A DNA stretch of 58,428 bases from an uncultured bacterium. GTDB lineage: Bacteria; Bacteroidota; Bacteroidia; Bacteroidales; Bacteroidaceae. Made by a program: the position numbers and the translations under genes. This document shows, piece by piece, positions 8,454-17,398 of this stretch; the stretch's first letter is position 1; every line of letters starts with the position of its first letter. Under the pieces are notes generated by a model that was not told the origin of the DNA, did no database searches, and saw only the letters and a program-made list of their open reading frames with translations. The stretch covers positions 1-58,428 of the forward strand of contig CAJMPR010000025.1 in assembly GCA_905215345.1 (NCBI GenBank), written 5' to 3'.

Positions 8454-9212
8454 ATGGAAGAAGAAAGCAAAATGGTGCTTCGGACGGAAGACTTGGTGAA
8501 AAAGTATGGTAAGCGTACGGTGGTGAGCCATGTATCCATTAATGTGAAGCAGGGAGAAATTGTAGGATTGCTAGGCCCGAATGGTGCCGGTAAGACAACT
8601 TCATTCTATATGACCGTGGGGTTGATAACTCCTAATGAGGGGCGTATCTTTTTGGATGATCTGGATATTACGAAATACCCTGTATATAAGCGTGCGCAGA
8701 CCGGTATCGGTTATTTGGCGCAGGAAGCATCTGTTTTTCGCCAGATGAGTGTGGAAGATAATATTGCGGCTGTACTGGAAATGACCGATAAACCGATGGA
8801 ATATCAGAAAGATAAGCTCGAGAGCTTGATTGCTGAGTTTCGTTTACAAAAAGTGCGTAAGAATAAGGGTAACCAGTTGTCGGGTGGTGAAAGACGCCGT
8901 ACGGAGATAGCCCGTTGCCTTGCCATTGATCCCAAGTTTATCATGTTGGATGAGCCTTTTGCCGGAGTAGACCCGATTGCGGTAGAGGATATTCAACAAA
9001 TTGTGTGGAAATTGAAAGACCGCAATATCGGTATCTTGATTACCGACCATAATGTACAGGAAACGTTGAGCATTACTGACCGTGCCTATCTGCTGTTTGA
9101 AGGAAAAATTTTGTTCCAAGGTACGCCGGAAGAACTTGCAGAAAACAAAATTGTACGTGAAAAGTATTTGAGTAATAGTTTCGTGCTTCGCCGTAAAGAC
9201 TTTATGAAGTGA
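8454..9212 (+). CDS. lptB: LPS export ABC ATPase LptB
   Basis: A 252-residue ATPase of the LptB2FG complex that extracts lipopolysaccharide from the inner membrane. Walker A is GPNGAGKTTS, the signature is LSGGERRRTEIARCLA, and Walker B is FIMLDEPFAGVDP; the IADHN-like switch is TDHNVQETL. ATG 8454 is chosen over the open frame upstream because the -7 box ends at 8435; the next ATG (8472) is also possible. No lptF/G or lptC is adjacent. It is divergent from the mlaE-mlaF pair, so two lipid-trafficking systems share one intergenic region. Confidence 0.93.
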   Translation: MEEESKMVLRTEDLVKKYGKRTVVSHVSINVKQGEIVGLLGPNGAGKTTSFYMTVGLITPNEGRIFLDDLDITKYPVYKRAQTGIGYLAQEASVFRQMSVEDNIAAVLEMTDKPMEYQKDKLESLIAEFRLQKVRKNKGNQLSGGERRRTEIARCLAIDPKFIMLDEPFAGVDPIAVEDIQQIVWKLKDRNIGILITDHNVQETLSITDRAYLLFEGKILFQGTPEELAENKIVREKYLSNSFVLRRKDFMK

Positions 9213-9258
9213 TAAACACTTGCTGTTAGGAAATGATTATGACTGAGTAACAATAAAA

Positions 9259-9283
9259 AAGACCGCTTATGGCGGTCTTTTAT
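9259..9283. terminator. Shared terminator between lptB and the RRM gene
   Basis: AAGACCGC (9259-9266) and GCGGTCTT (9272-9279) form an 8-bp stem with a short loop; T runs lie on the 3' side on the plus strand and A runs on the 5' side, so it can end both convergent transcripts. Confidence 0.85.
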
Positions 9284-9304
9284 TTTCTCCTTTAATCTAT
9301 ATGA

Positions 9305-9553
9305 TTAGAATTTCGGAGGTCTTGCTTCTTTTACTACCATCTGGCGGCCGAAGAATTCAGCGCCATCCAGTTCAGAGATAGCTTTGGCAGCAGCAGCGCT
9401 GTCTTCCATTTCTACGAATGCAATGCCTCTGAAACGTCCGGTTGCGCGGTCCATGATAAATTTTACAGAAGATACTGCACCGTAATCTTCCATGACCTTC
9501 TGCAGGTCACCTTCCTTAACGCGGTAGTTAAGGTTTCCAACATAAATGTTCAT
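9305..9553 (-). CDS. Small single-RRM RNA-binding protein
   Basis: An 82-residue protein that is one RNA-recognition motif and nothing else: RNP2 is IYVGNL at residues 3-8 and RNP1 is RFRGIAFVEM near residues 40-49. Bacteroidota lack Hfq in many genomes and carry several such single-RRM proteins, which have been linked to post-transcriptional control; targets of this one are unknown. It is monocistronic, with a long 5' leader of about 150 bases that can fold (see findings). The terminator downstream is shared with lptB. Confidence 0.93.
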   Translation of the reverse strand: MNIYVGNLNYRVKEGDLQKVMEDYGAVSSVKFIMDRATGRFRGIAFVEMEDSAAAAKAISELDGAEFFGRQMVVKEARPPKF

Positions 9554-9744
9554 AATGAAAAATGTAAATAAATAAAATAAATAAAACTCTCTTTGAAAGG
9601 ATGACTGAATAATAAAAAGATCACAACGACAGAGAGTTTACAAAAGCGTTTTTAAAACGGAAGTAAAAACCATGTAATAGAAATCGAGAAACTAATGCGT
9701 CATCATTTCGCAGCAAAGGAACATATAAAATTCGGATAAACAAT
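9554..9744 (-). promoter_or_regulatory. Promoter and ~150-base structured 5' leader of the RRM gene
   Basis: On the minus strand TTCCTTTG (plus 9714-9721) is one mismatch from TAnnTTTG, with TTG (plus 9742-9744) about 20 bases upstream. The transcript would start near 9706 and run about 150 bases before the ATG. In that leader AAACTCTCT can pair with AGAGAGTTT (plus-strand positions about 9585-9593 and 9632-9640), enclosing about 40 bases. Confidence 0.5.
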
Positions 9745-9844
9745 GCTTTTCCTCAGTTTTTTTCATATTTCTTGCCATATTGAGTGTCAGAACCTCTCCA
9801 TGTTATTATGTTCTTTGCATTTGAAATAATTCGCTAATGTTTTT

Positions 9845-9875
9845 TTTGATAATTGAAAGATTAACGCTAATTTTG
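9845..9875 (+). promoter_or_regulatory. Promoter of tig
   Basis: TTTG (9845-9848), a 19-base spacer and TAATTTTG (9868-9875) form a textbook Bacteroides promoter. The leader is about 47 bases. Confidence 0.8.
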
Positions 9876-9928
9876 CACCCTCAAATTGTGATTGGAATAT
9901 AGTATAAATCAAATAAATAATTGTCAGA

Positions 9929-11284
9929 ATGAACGTTTCATTACAAAACATTGACAAAGTAAGTGCGTTGCTTACTGTAAAGCTTGAGAAAGCTGACTAT
10001 CAGGAAAAGGTAGATAAATCGTTGAAGAACTTTCGCCAAAAGGCTCAGCTTCCGGGTTTCCGTCCGGGTATGGTGCCTATGAGTCTGGTGAAGAAAATGT
10101 ATGGAAAGGCTGTAATTGCAGAAGAAGTAAACAAAGCTCTTTCAGATGCTGTATATAAGTATATTCAAGATAATAAGATAAATATCCTGGGTGAACCTCT
10201 GCCTAACGAAGAAAAACAAAAAGAAATCGACTTCGATACGATGGAAGAATTCGAATTCTTGTTCGACATTGCTTTGGCTCCTGAATTTACTGCAGAAGTA
10301 TCCGCTAAAGATAAGGTAGATTATTATACAATTGATGTTACCGAAGAAATGGTTGATAATCAGGTTAAAGCATATACCCAACGTAGTGGTAAATATGAAA
10401 AGGTAGATGTTTATGCCGATAATGATATGCTGAAAGGTCTGCTTGCCGAGTTGGATGAAGCCGGCAATACCAAAGAAGGTGGAATTCAGGTCGAAGGTGC
10501 TGTTATGATGCCGTCTTATATGAAGAATGACGAGCAGAAGGCTATCTTTGCGAATGCAAAAGTAAATGATGTGCTTGTGTTCAATCCTTATACGGCATGG
10601 GACGGTAATGTTGCCGAACTGGCTTCTCTGTTGAAGATAGAGAAAGATGCTGCGGCTGAGATGAAATCTAACTTCAGCTTCCAGGTTGAAGAAATCACTC
10701 GTTTTGTAGCGGGTGAACTGAATCAGGAAATCTTTGATCAGGTATTCGGTAAGGACGTTGTTAAGACAGAAGAAGAATTCCGTGCTAAAGTAAAAGAAGT
10801 AATTGCTAACCAGTTTGTAGCTGACAGTGACTATAAGTTCTTGATTGACGCTCGTAAGATGTTGACGGAAAAAGTAGGTAAACTGGAATTTCCGGATGCA
10901 TTGCTGAAGCGTATTATGCTTCTGAACAATTCTGATAAGGGTGAACAATTCGTAGAAGAAAACTATGATAAGAGCATCGAAGAACTGACTTGGCACTTGA
11001 TTAAGGAACAGCTGGTGAAAGCTAATGATATCAAGGTGGAGCAAGAAGATATTACCAATATGGCTAAGGAAGCTACTCGTGCACAGTTTGCACAGTATGG
11101 CATGATGAGTATACCTGATGAAATCCTTGACAACTACGCAAAAGAAATGTTGAAAAAGAAAGAAAGTATTGAAGGCCTGGTAAACCGTGTAGTTGAAACT
11201 AAGTTGGCTGCTGCTTTGAAATCTCAGGTAAAACTGAACAACAAAACTATTTCAGCAGAAGAATTCAATAAAATGTTTGAATAA
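9929..11284 (+). CDS. tig: Trigger factor (ribosome-bound chaperone)
   Basis: A 451-residue trigger factor. The N-terminal ribosome-binding domain carries GFRPGMVPMSLVKKMYG near residues 43-59, a variant of the family signature (G-F-R-x-G-x-x-P). The middle PPIase-like segment is divergent, as in other Bacteroidota, and the C-terminal helical chaperone domain is acidic and Lys-rich. It precedes clpP-clpX, the common bacterial order tig-clpP-clpX, but with its own terminator and a separate clpP promoter between them. Confidence 0.93.
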   Translation: MNVSLQNIDKVSALLTVKLEKADYQEKVDKSLKNFRQKAQLPGFRPGMVPMSLVKKMYGKAVIAEEVNKALSDAVYKYIQDNKINILGEPLPNEEKQKEIDFDTMEEFEFLFDIALAPEFTAEVSAKDKVDYYTIDVTEEMVDNQVKAYTQRSGKYEKVDVYADNDMLKGLLAELDEAGNTKEGGIQVEGAVMMPSYMKNDEQKAIFANAKVNDVLVFNPYTAWDGNVAELASLLKIEKDAAAEMKSNFSFQVEEITRFVAGELNQEIFDQVFGKDVVKTEEEFRAKVKEVIANQFVADSDYKFLIDARKMLTEKVGKLEFPDALLKRIMLLNNSDKGEQFVEENYDKSIEELTWHLIKEQLVKANDIKVEQEDITNMAKEATRAQFAQYGMMSIPDEILDNYAKEMLKKKESIEGLVNRVVETKLAAALKSQVKLNNKTISAEEFNKMFE

Positions 11285-11317
11285 GATTTAGCCGGTAACG
11301 GTTGATTTTTATAAAGA

Positions 11318-11357
11318 AACACAGAGTTTGACAAACTATAACTCTGTGTTTTTTTGT
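11318..11357 (+). terminator. Terminator after tig
   Basis: AACACAGAGTT (11318-11328) and AACTCTGTGTT (11340-11350) form a perfect 11-bp stem followed by a T run. Its sequence resembles the CACAGAG repeats at 48710 and 56911. Confidence 0.85.
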
Positions 11358-11384
11358 GTCTCTGTGTTCTTTTTCGTTTCTTTG
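11353..11384 (+). promoter_or_regulatory. Probable promoter of clpP
   Basis: TTTG (11353-11356), 20 bases, then TTTCTTTG (11377-11384), one mismatch from TAnnTTTG. The -33 element lies in the T tract of the tig terminator. The start codon follows 32 bases after the -7 box. Confidence 0.5.
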
Positions 11385-11415
11385 CATTCATATTAAATTT
11401 AAAAACGGAAACAAA

Positions 11416-12078
11416 ATGGATGATTTTAGAAAATACGCTACCAAGCATTTAGGTATGAACAGCTTGGTATTGGATGATGTGATTAAATCACAAGCCGGGT
11501 ATTTAAATCCCTATATCCTGGAAGAGCGTCAACTTAATGTTACTCAGTTGGATGTGTTCTCCCGCCTGATGATGGATCGCATTATCTTTCTTGGTACTCA
11601 AATTGATGATTATACTGCCAACACTTTACAGGCGCAGTTGCTGTATCTGGATTCTGTAGATCCGGGTAAGGATATTTCTATCTATATCAACTCACCGGGT
11701 GGTTCGGTATATGCAGGTTTGGGTATCTATGATACAATGCAGTTTATAAGTAGTGATGTCGCTACGATTTGTACAGGTATGGCTGCAAGTATGGCTGCTG
11801 TGTTATTGGTTGCCGGTGCTGAAGGCAAGCGTTCCGGATTGACGCATTCACGTGTGATGATTCATCAACCGATGGGAGGTGCGCAAGGACAGGCTTCGGA
11901 TATTGAGATTACAGCTCGTGAAATTCAGAAGTTGAAGAAAGAACTTTATACAATTATAGCCGATCATTCGCATACTTCTTTTGATAAAGTATGGGCTGAC
12001 TCTGACCGTGACTACTGGATGACAGCGGAAGAAGCCAAAGCATATGGTATGATAGATCAAGTGTATACTAAAAAATAA
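11416..12078 (+). CDS. clpP: ATP-dependent Clp protease proteolytic subunit
   Basis: A 220-residue serine peptidase that assembles into the 14-mer degradation chamber. The catalytic residues are visible: Ser125 in GMAASMAAV, His150 in VMIHQPMGG and Asp199 in DSDRDYWM. ATG 11416 is chosen over the open frame to 11356, which starts inside the tig terminator. clpX follows after two bases, so the pair is cotranscribed. The protein is about 15-20 residues longer at the N-terminus than many ClpPs, consistent with a propeptide. Confidence 0.96.
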   Translation: MDDFRKYATKHLGMNSLVLDDVIKSQAGYLNPYILEERQLNVTQLDVFSRLMMDRIIFLGTQIDDYTANTLQAQLLYLDSVDPGKDISIYINSPGGSVYAGLGIYDTMQFISSDVATICTGMAASMAAVLLVAGAEGKRSGLTHSRVMIHQPMGGAQGQASDIEITAREIQKLKKELYTIIADHSHTSFDKVWADSDRDYWMTAEEAKAYGMIDQVYTKK

Positions 12079-12080
12079 AT

Positions 12081-13325
12081 ATGGCAGACTCAAAGCGAAA
12101 CAAAAACAGATGTAGCTTTTGTGGACGTTCGGAAGATGAAGTCGGATTTCTCATTACGGGGATGAACGGCTATATCTGTGATAGTTGTGCTACCCAGGCT
12201 TATGAGATTACTCAGGAAGCTATGGGCGGCAAGAAGAATGGAGGAACAACGAAGCTGAATCTGAAAGAACTTCCTAAACCTTTAGAGATTAAGAATTTTC
12301 TCGATCAGTATGTCATCGGACAGGATGATGCAAAACGATTTTTGTCTGTATCGGTATATAACCATTATAAGCGTTTGCTGCAAAAGGAAAGTGGCGACGA
12401 TGTGGAGATTGAGAAATCCAACATTATTATGGTAGGTAGTACCGGTACCGGAAAGACTTTGCTTGCGCGTACCATAGCCAAGTTGCTGCATGTTCCTTTT
12501 ACTATTGTCGATGCAACAGTGTTGACAGAGGCAGGATATGTGGGTGAAGATATCGAGAGTATCCTGACTCGTCTTTTGCAGGTGGCAGATTATAATGTTC
12601 CCGAAGCTGAACAGGGTATTGTGTTTATTGACGAAATAGACAAAATAGCCCGTAAGGGTGATAATCCTTCTATTACCCGTGATGTAAGCGGAGAAGGAGT
12701 ACAGCAGGGGTTACTGAAATTGTTGGAAGGCTCTGTTGTTAATGTTCCTCCCCAGGGTGGACGTAAGCATCCTGACCAGAAGATGATTCCGGTGAACACC
12801 AAGAATATATTGTTTATTTGCGGTGGTGCTTTTGATGGTATTGAAAAGAAGATTGCACAACGTTTGAACACGAATGTCGTAGGATATAGTGCGGTACGCA
12901 ATACAGCTACTATCGATAAGAATAATATGATGCAGTATATTGCTCCGCAGGATTTGAAGTCGTTCGGCTTGATTCCCGAAATTATCGGTCGTCTGCCGGT
13001 ACTGACTTATTTGAATCCTTTAAATCGTCCGGCATTACGTGCCATTCTTACAGAACCCAAGAATTCCATAATCAAACAATATATTAAATTGTTTGAGATG
13101 GATAATGTGAAACTTACTTTTGAAGATGCCGTATTTGAATATATTGTAGATAAAGCTGTTGAATATAAGTTGGGAGCTCGCGGATTGCGTTCCATTGTGG
13201 AGACTATTATGATGGATGCAATGTTTGAGATTCCTTCTGAAAACAAGGAAAGTTTTGTCGTAACCTTGGATTATGCCAAGCGTCAGTTGGAAAAAGCAAA
13301 TATGGCAAAGCTTCAAAGTGCTTAA
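12081..13325 (+). CDS. clpX: Clp protease ATP-binding subunit, unfoldase ClpX
   Basis: A 414-residue AAA+ unfoldase. The N-terminal zinc domain has C11, C14, C33 and C36; Walker A is GSTGTGKT (119-126), Walker B is FIDEID. The loop that docks on ClpP, IGF in E. coli, reads VGY here (NVVGYSAV). It is two bases after clpP, as expected for a stoichiometric partner. The remaining AAA+ motifs (GYVGED pore loop, GRLPV sensor region) are intact, so it should be functional. Confidence 0.97.
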   Translation: MADSKRNKNRCSFCGRSEDEVGFLITGMNGYICDSCATQAYEITQEAMGGKKNGGTTKLNLKELPKPLEIKNFLDQYVIGQDDAKRFLSVSVYNHYKRLLQKESGDDVEIEKSNIIMVGSTGTGKTLLARTIAKLLHVPFTIVDATVLTEAGYVGEDIESILTRLLQVADYNVPEAEQGIVFIDEIDKIARKGDNPSITRDVSGEGVQQGLLKLLEGSVVNVPPQGGRKHPDQKMIPVNTKNILFICGGAFDGIEKKIAQRLNTNVVGYSAVRNTATIDKNNMMQYIAPQDLKSFGLIPEIIGRLPVLTYLNPLNRPALRAILTEPKNSIIKQYIKLFEMDNVKLTFEDAVFEYIVDKAVEYKLGARGLRSIVETIMMDAMFEIPSENKESFVVTLDYAKRQLEKANMAKLQSA

Positions 13326-13392
13326 AATCAAAAGGTAATACAAATAAAGTTGACTTTTTTGCGTTTTATTGAAAAATATTAGGCGGATTATG

Positions 13393-13423
13393 CTTGAAAT
13401 TTAAGAAGTTGTTTATAACTTTG
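13393..13423 (+). promoter_or_regulatory. Promoter of recQ
   Basis: CTTG (13393-13396), a 19-base spacer and TAACTTTG (13416-13423). The leader is about 68 bases. Confidence 0.7.
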
Positions 13424-13497
13424 TTAGAGTTCTGGGAAATAAGAAAGCCTTGTAAAGGCACTATTAATTGATAACTCAATAAACAACCTAATGAATC

Positions 13498-15681
13498 ATG
13501 GCAGGGAAGAAGATAAATTTGACAGACCAGCTGAAGAAGTACTTCGGGTTCGACACTTTTAAAGGAAATCAGGAAGCAATCATACAGAATCTGTTGGAGG
13601 GTAACGATACTTTCGTGTTGATGCCTACCGGTGGTGGAAAGTCTTTGTGTTATCAATTGCCTTCTTTATTAATGGAAGGAACTGCCATCGTGATTTCTCC
13701 TTTGATTGCCTTGATGAAAAATCAGGTCGATGCGATGCGTAACTTCAGTGAAGAAGATGGGGTAGCTCATTTTATTAATTCTTCTCTAAATAAAAGCGCG
13801 ATAGACCAGGTGAAATCCGACATCATGGGCGGAAAGACAAAGCTGCTGTATGTAGCTCCCGAGTCATTGACCAAAGAAGAAAATGTAGAGTTCCTGAAGA
13901 CGGTAAAGATTTCTTTCTATGCTGTGGATGAAGCTCACTGTATTTCTGAATGGGGACATGATTTCCGTCCTGAATACCGCCGTATTCGCCCTATTATCAA
14001 TGAAATTGGAAAAGCTCCGCTGATAGCGTTGACTGCGACAGCTACACCAAAAGTACAACATGATATTCAGAAAAATCTGGCTATGGTGGATGCGGAGGTG
14101 TTTAAGTCGTCATTCAACCGTCCGAACCTTTACTATGAGGTACGTTCTAAAACAGCAAACGTAGATAAGGATATTATCAAGTTCATTAAGAACAATCCGG
14201 AAAAGTCAGGTATCATTTATTGTCTGAGCCGGAAGAAAGTAGAAGAACTTGCTGAAATCTTGCAGGCTAACGGGATCAATGCCCGTGCTTATCATGCCGG
14301 AATGGATTCGTCCACACGAACACAAAATCAAGATGATTTCCTGATGGAGAAAATTGATGTAATTGTGGCTACTATCGCTTTCGGTATGGGGATTGACAAA
14401 CCTGATGTGCGTTATGTAATTCATTATGATATCCCGAAAAGTTTGGAGGGATATTATCAGGAAACCGGACGTGCCGGAAGAGACGGAGGGGAAGGACAGT
14501 GTATTACTTTTTATACCAATAAAGACTTGCAAAAGCTTGAAAAGTTTATGCAAGGCAAGCCTGTTGCAGAGCAGGAAATAGGCAAGCAGCTTCTGCTGGA
14601 AACTGCTGCATATGCCGAATCTTCCGTTTGTCGCCGAAAGACGTTGCTACACTATTTCGGTGAGGAGTATATGGAAGATAATTGTGGAAATTGTGACAAC
14701 TGTTTAAATCCTAAAAAACAAGTGGAGGCTCAGGAACTATTATGCACCGTGATAGAAGCTATTCTTGCGGTAAAAGAAAATTTTAAAGCAGATTATATTA
14801 TAGATATTATACAAGGAAAAGAAACTTCGGAGGTGCAGGCTCATCTGCACGAAGATCTCGAAGTATTCGGTTCCGGTATGGGAGAAGAAGACAAAACTTG
14901 GAATGCTGTTATCCGCCAGGCGTTGATTGCCGGTTATTTGAATAAGGAAGTTGAAAATTATGGTTTGCTGAAAGTGACCGAAGAAGGAAAGAAATTCCTG
15001 AAACATCCAAGTTCTTTTAAGATTACGGAAGATAATGATTTCGAAGAAACTGAAGAAGAAGCACCTGCACGCGGTGGTGGCGCTTGTGCGGTAGACCCCG
15101 CTCTTTATTCCATGCTGAAAGATCTACGTAAAAAATTGTCCAAGAAGTTGGAAGTACCGCCTTATGTTATTTTTCAAGATCCATCGTTGGAAGCAATGGC
15201 GACTATTTATCCGGTGACCTTGGATGAATTGCAAAATATTCCTGGTGTAGGAGCTGGTAAGGCAAAACGCTATGGTGAGGAGTTTTGTAAGCTTATAAAG
15301 CGTCACTGTGAAGAAAATGAAATAGAACGTCCCGAAGACTTGCGCGTGCGTACGGTCGCTAATAAGTCGAAGATGAAAGTGGCCATCATTCAAGCTATCG
15401 ACCGTAAAGTCGCTTTGGATGATATCGCCATGTCAAAAGGTATTGAATTCAGTGATTTGCTGGATGAGATAGAGGCGATTGTTTTTTCCGGAACAAAATT
15501 GAACATTGATTACTTTTTGGATGAAATTATGGATGAAGATCACATGCTGGATATCTATGATTACTTCAAGGAGTCTACAACAGATAAGGTCGACGATGCA
15601 TTGGAGGAATTAGGTGATGATTTCACTGAAGAAGAAGTGCGTCTGGTTCGTATCAAGTTTATATCGGAGATGGCTAATTAA
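13498..15681 (+). CDS. recQ: ATP-dependent DNA helicase RecQ
   Basis: A 727-residue SF2 helicase. Visible are Walker A (PTGGGKSLCYQLP near residue 42), the DEAH box AVDEAHCISEWGHDFRPEYR, motif VI QETGRAGRDG, the zinc-binding cysteines (CRRKTLLHYF, CGNCDNC), the RQC winged helix, and an HRDC domain near residue 535-610 (NIPGVGAGKAKRYG). It is about 115 residues longer than E. coli RecQ; the extra acidic C-terminal part (residues 620-727) is helical-looking and seen in Bacteroidota relatives. Bacteroides genomes often hold a second RecQ. It acts in recombination repair and fork restart. Confidence 0.95.
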   Translation: MAGKKINLTDQLKKYFGFDTFKGNQEAIIQNLLEGNDTFVLMPTGGGKSLCYQLPSLLMEGTAIVISPLIALMKNQVDAMRNFSEEDGVAHFINSSLNKSAIDQVKSDIMGGKTKLLYVAPESLTKEENVEFLKTVKISFYAVDEAHCISEWGHDFRPEYRRIRPIINEIGKAPLIALTATATPKVQHDIQKNLAMVDAEVFKSSFNRPNLYYEVRSKTANVDKDIIKFIKNNPEKSGIIYCLSRKKVEELAEILQANGINARAYHAGMDSSTRTQNQDDFLMEKIDVIVATIAFGMGIDKPDVRYVIHYDIPKSLEGYYQETGRAGRDGGEGQCITFYTNKDLQKLEKFMQGKPVAEQEIGKQLLLETAAYAESSVCRRKTLLHYFGEEYMEDNCGNCDNCLNPKKQVEAQELLCTVIEAILAVKENFKADYIIDIIQGKETSEVQAHLHEDLEVFGSGMGEEDKTWNAVIRQALIAGYLNKEVENYGLLKVTEEGKKFLKHPSSFKITEDNDFEETEEEAPARGGGACAVDPALYSMLKDLRKKLSKKLEVPPYVIFQDPSLEAMATIYPVTLDELQNIPGVGAGKAKRYGEEFCKLIKRHCEENEIERPEDLRVRTVANKSKMKVAIIQAIDRKVALDDIAMSKGIEFSDLLDEIEAIVFSGTKLNIDYFLDEIMDEDHMLDIYDYFKESTTDKVDDALEELGDDFTEEEVRLVRIKFISEMAN

Positions 15682-15707
15682 CTATTGGATGTTGATTTAA
15701 AAAAAGA

Positions 15708-15772
15708 AAAATTTATTGCGTGTAAATATATGGAATGGAATAAAAACCGTATATTTGCACGCAATAAATTTT
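15708..15772. promoter_or_regulatory. Perfect 15-bp inverted repeat enclosing the guaB promoter
   Basis: AAAATTTATTGCGTG (15708-15722) and CACGCAATAAATTTT (15758-15772) are exact reverse complements, 35 bases apart. The -7 box TATATTTG (15750-15757) ends right at the second arm, so the transcription start (about 15763) lies inside it. There is no T tract after the second arm, so a terminator for recQ is unlikely. The position fits an operator for a dimeric or looped repressor, or a start-site stem in the guaB leader. Confidence 0.6.
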
Positions 15773-15786
15773 AAACGCATAGCCCT

Positions 15787-17262
15787 ATGTCATTTATTGC
15801 TGACAAAATTGTAATGGACGGATTGACTTACGATGACGTTTTGTTAATCCCCGCTTATTCTGAAGTACTTCCTAAAACTGTCGAACTCACGACAAAGTTT
15901 TCACGAAACATTGAGTTGAAAGTTCCGTTTGTAACTGCCGCTATGGATACGGTTACCGAAGCGAAAATGGCAATTGCCATTGCACGCGAAGGTGGTATCG
16001 GTGTAATCCATAAGAATATGTCCATTGAGGAGCAGGCTCGCCAAGTCGCTATTGTGAAGCGTGCCGAAAATGGTATGATTTATGATCCGATAACCATCAA
16101 GAGAGGTTCTACGGTAGCTGATGCTTTAGAATTGATGGCCGAATATAAGATTGGTGGTATTCCGGTAGTGGACGATGAGGGCTATTTGGTAGGAATTGTT
16201 ACCAATCGCGATCTTCGCTTCGAAAAAGATCATGCCAAGCGTATTGATGAGGTGATGACGAAAGAAAATATCGTTACTACAAATCAAACTACCGATTTGG
16301 AAGCTGCTGCACAGATTTTGCAGGAATATAAGATTGAAAAATTACCGGTAGTCGGTAAAGATAATAAGTTGATAGGTTTGATAACCTATAAGGATATTAC
16401 TAAAGCTAAAGATAAACCGATGGCCTGTAAAGACAGCAAAGGGCGTCTTCGTGTTGCTGCCGGTGTAGGTGTTACAGCCGACACTCTTGATCGCATGCAG
16501 GCTTTGGTTGATGCCGGGGCAGATGCTATTGTGATTGATACGGCTCACGGACATTCTATGTTCGTAATTGAGAAGTTGAAAGAGGCTAAGAAACGTTTCC
16601 CGAATATTGATATTGTCGTAGGAAATATTGCTACCGGAGAAGCTGCAAAAGCGTTGGTTGCTGCTGGTGCTGATGGGGTGAAGGTCGGTATTGGTCCTGG
16701 TTCCATTTGTACAACTCGTGTAGTAGCCGGTGTAGGCGTTCCTCAATTGTCTGCGGTGTATGATGTGGCAAGAGCTTTGAAAGGTACAGGTGTCCCTTTG
16801 ATTGCTGATGGTGGTTTGCGTTATTCCGGTGATGTGGTGAAAGCTTTGGCTGCCGGTGGTTATAGTGTGATGATTGGTTCGTTGGTTGCCGGAACGGAAG
16901 AGTCTCCGGGTGAAACGATTATTTTTAATGGTCGTAAATTCAAGTCATATCGTGGTATGGGTTCTTTGGAGGCTATGGAACATGGATCTAAAGACCGTTA
17001 TTTCCAAAGCGGAACGAACGACGTGAAAAAGTTGGTGCCGGAAGGTATTGCAGCGCGTGTTCCCTATAAAGGAACTTTGTATGAAGTAATCTATCAGTTG
17101 GTAGGTGGTTTGCGTGCAGGTATGGGGTATTGCGGTGCTGCCAGCATTGAAAAGTTACATGATGCTAAGTTTACCCGTATTACCAATGCAGGTGTACTGG
17201 AAAGCCATCCGCATGATGTTGCAATCACCAGCGAGGCTCCGAACTATAGCCGTCCAGAATAA
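15787..17262 (+). CDS. guaB: Inosine-5'-monophosphate dehydrogenase
   Basis: A 491-residue IMPDH that oxidises IMP to XMP, the committed step to GMP. The barrel is interrupted by two CBS domains at about residues 95-205 (DPITIKRGSTVADALELMA; EKLPVVGKDNKLIG). The catalytic Cys308 is in GIGPGSICTTRVVAGVGVP, and the flap has YRGMGSLEAM. Length is normal. It is a single gene with its own promoter embedded in an inverted repeat, which suggests dedicated control, and it ends at a hairpin. Confidence 0.97.
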   Translation: MSFIADKIVMDGLTYDDVLLIPAYSEVLPKTVELTTKFSRNIELKVPFVTAAMDTVTEAKMAIAIAREGGIGVIHKNMSIEEQARQVAIVKRAENGMIYDPITIKRGSTVADALELMAEYKIGGIPVVDDEGYLVGIVTNRDLRFEKDHAKRIDEVMTKENIVTTNQTTDLEAAAQILQEYKIEKLPVVGKDNKLIGLITYKDITKAKDKPMACKDSKGRLRVAAGVGVTADTLDRMQALVDAGADAIVIDTAHGHSMFVIEKLKEAKKRFPNIDIVVGNIATGEAAKALVAAGADGVKVGIGPGSICTTRVVAGVGVPQLSAVYDVARALKGTGVPLIADGGLRYSGDVVKALAAGGYSVMIGSLVAGTEESPGETIIFNGRKFKSYRGMGSLEAMEHGSKDRYFQSGTNDVKKLVPEGIAARVPYKGTLYEVIYQLVGGLRAGMGYCGAASIEKLHDAKFTRITNAGVLESHPHDVAITSEAPNYSRPE

Positions 17263-17287
17263 CGATTGTTCAAAAATGAAAATAATA

Positions 17288-17328
17288 CATGCCCGGGGAG
17301 TATACTATGCTTTTCGGGCATGATTTGT
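17288..17328 (+). terminator. Terminator after guaB
   Basis: CATGCCCG (17288-17295) pairs with CGGGCATG (17315-17322), followed by ATTTGTTT. The T tract is imperfect. Confidence 0.6.
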
Positions 17329-17398
17329 TTGCTTGATAGCTTTTTTCAAGGATATTCTATAAGAATGTAATGCTTTATTCTTACTAAATGGAATTGTT

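Noticed and set aside
10142..11044. 300-residue minus-strand frame
   Set aside because: Antisense to tig, Phe/Ile/Leu-rich and without start context; a shadow of the coding strand.
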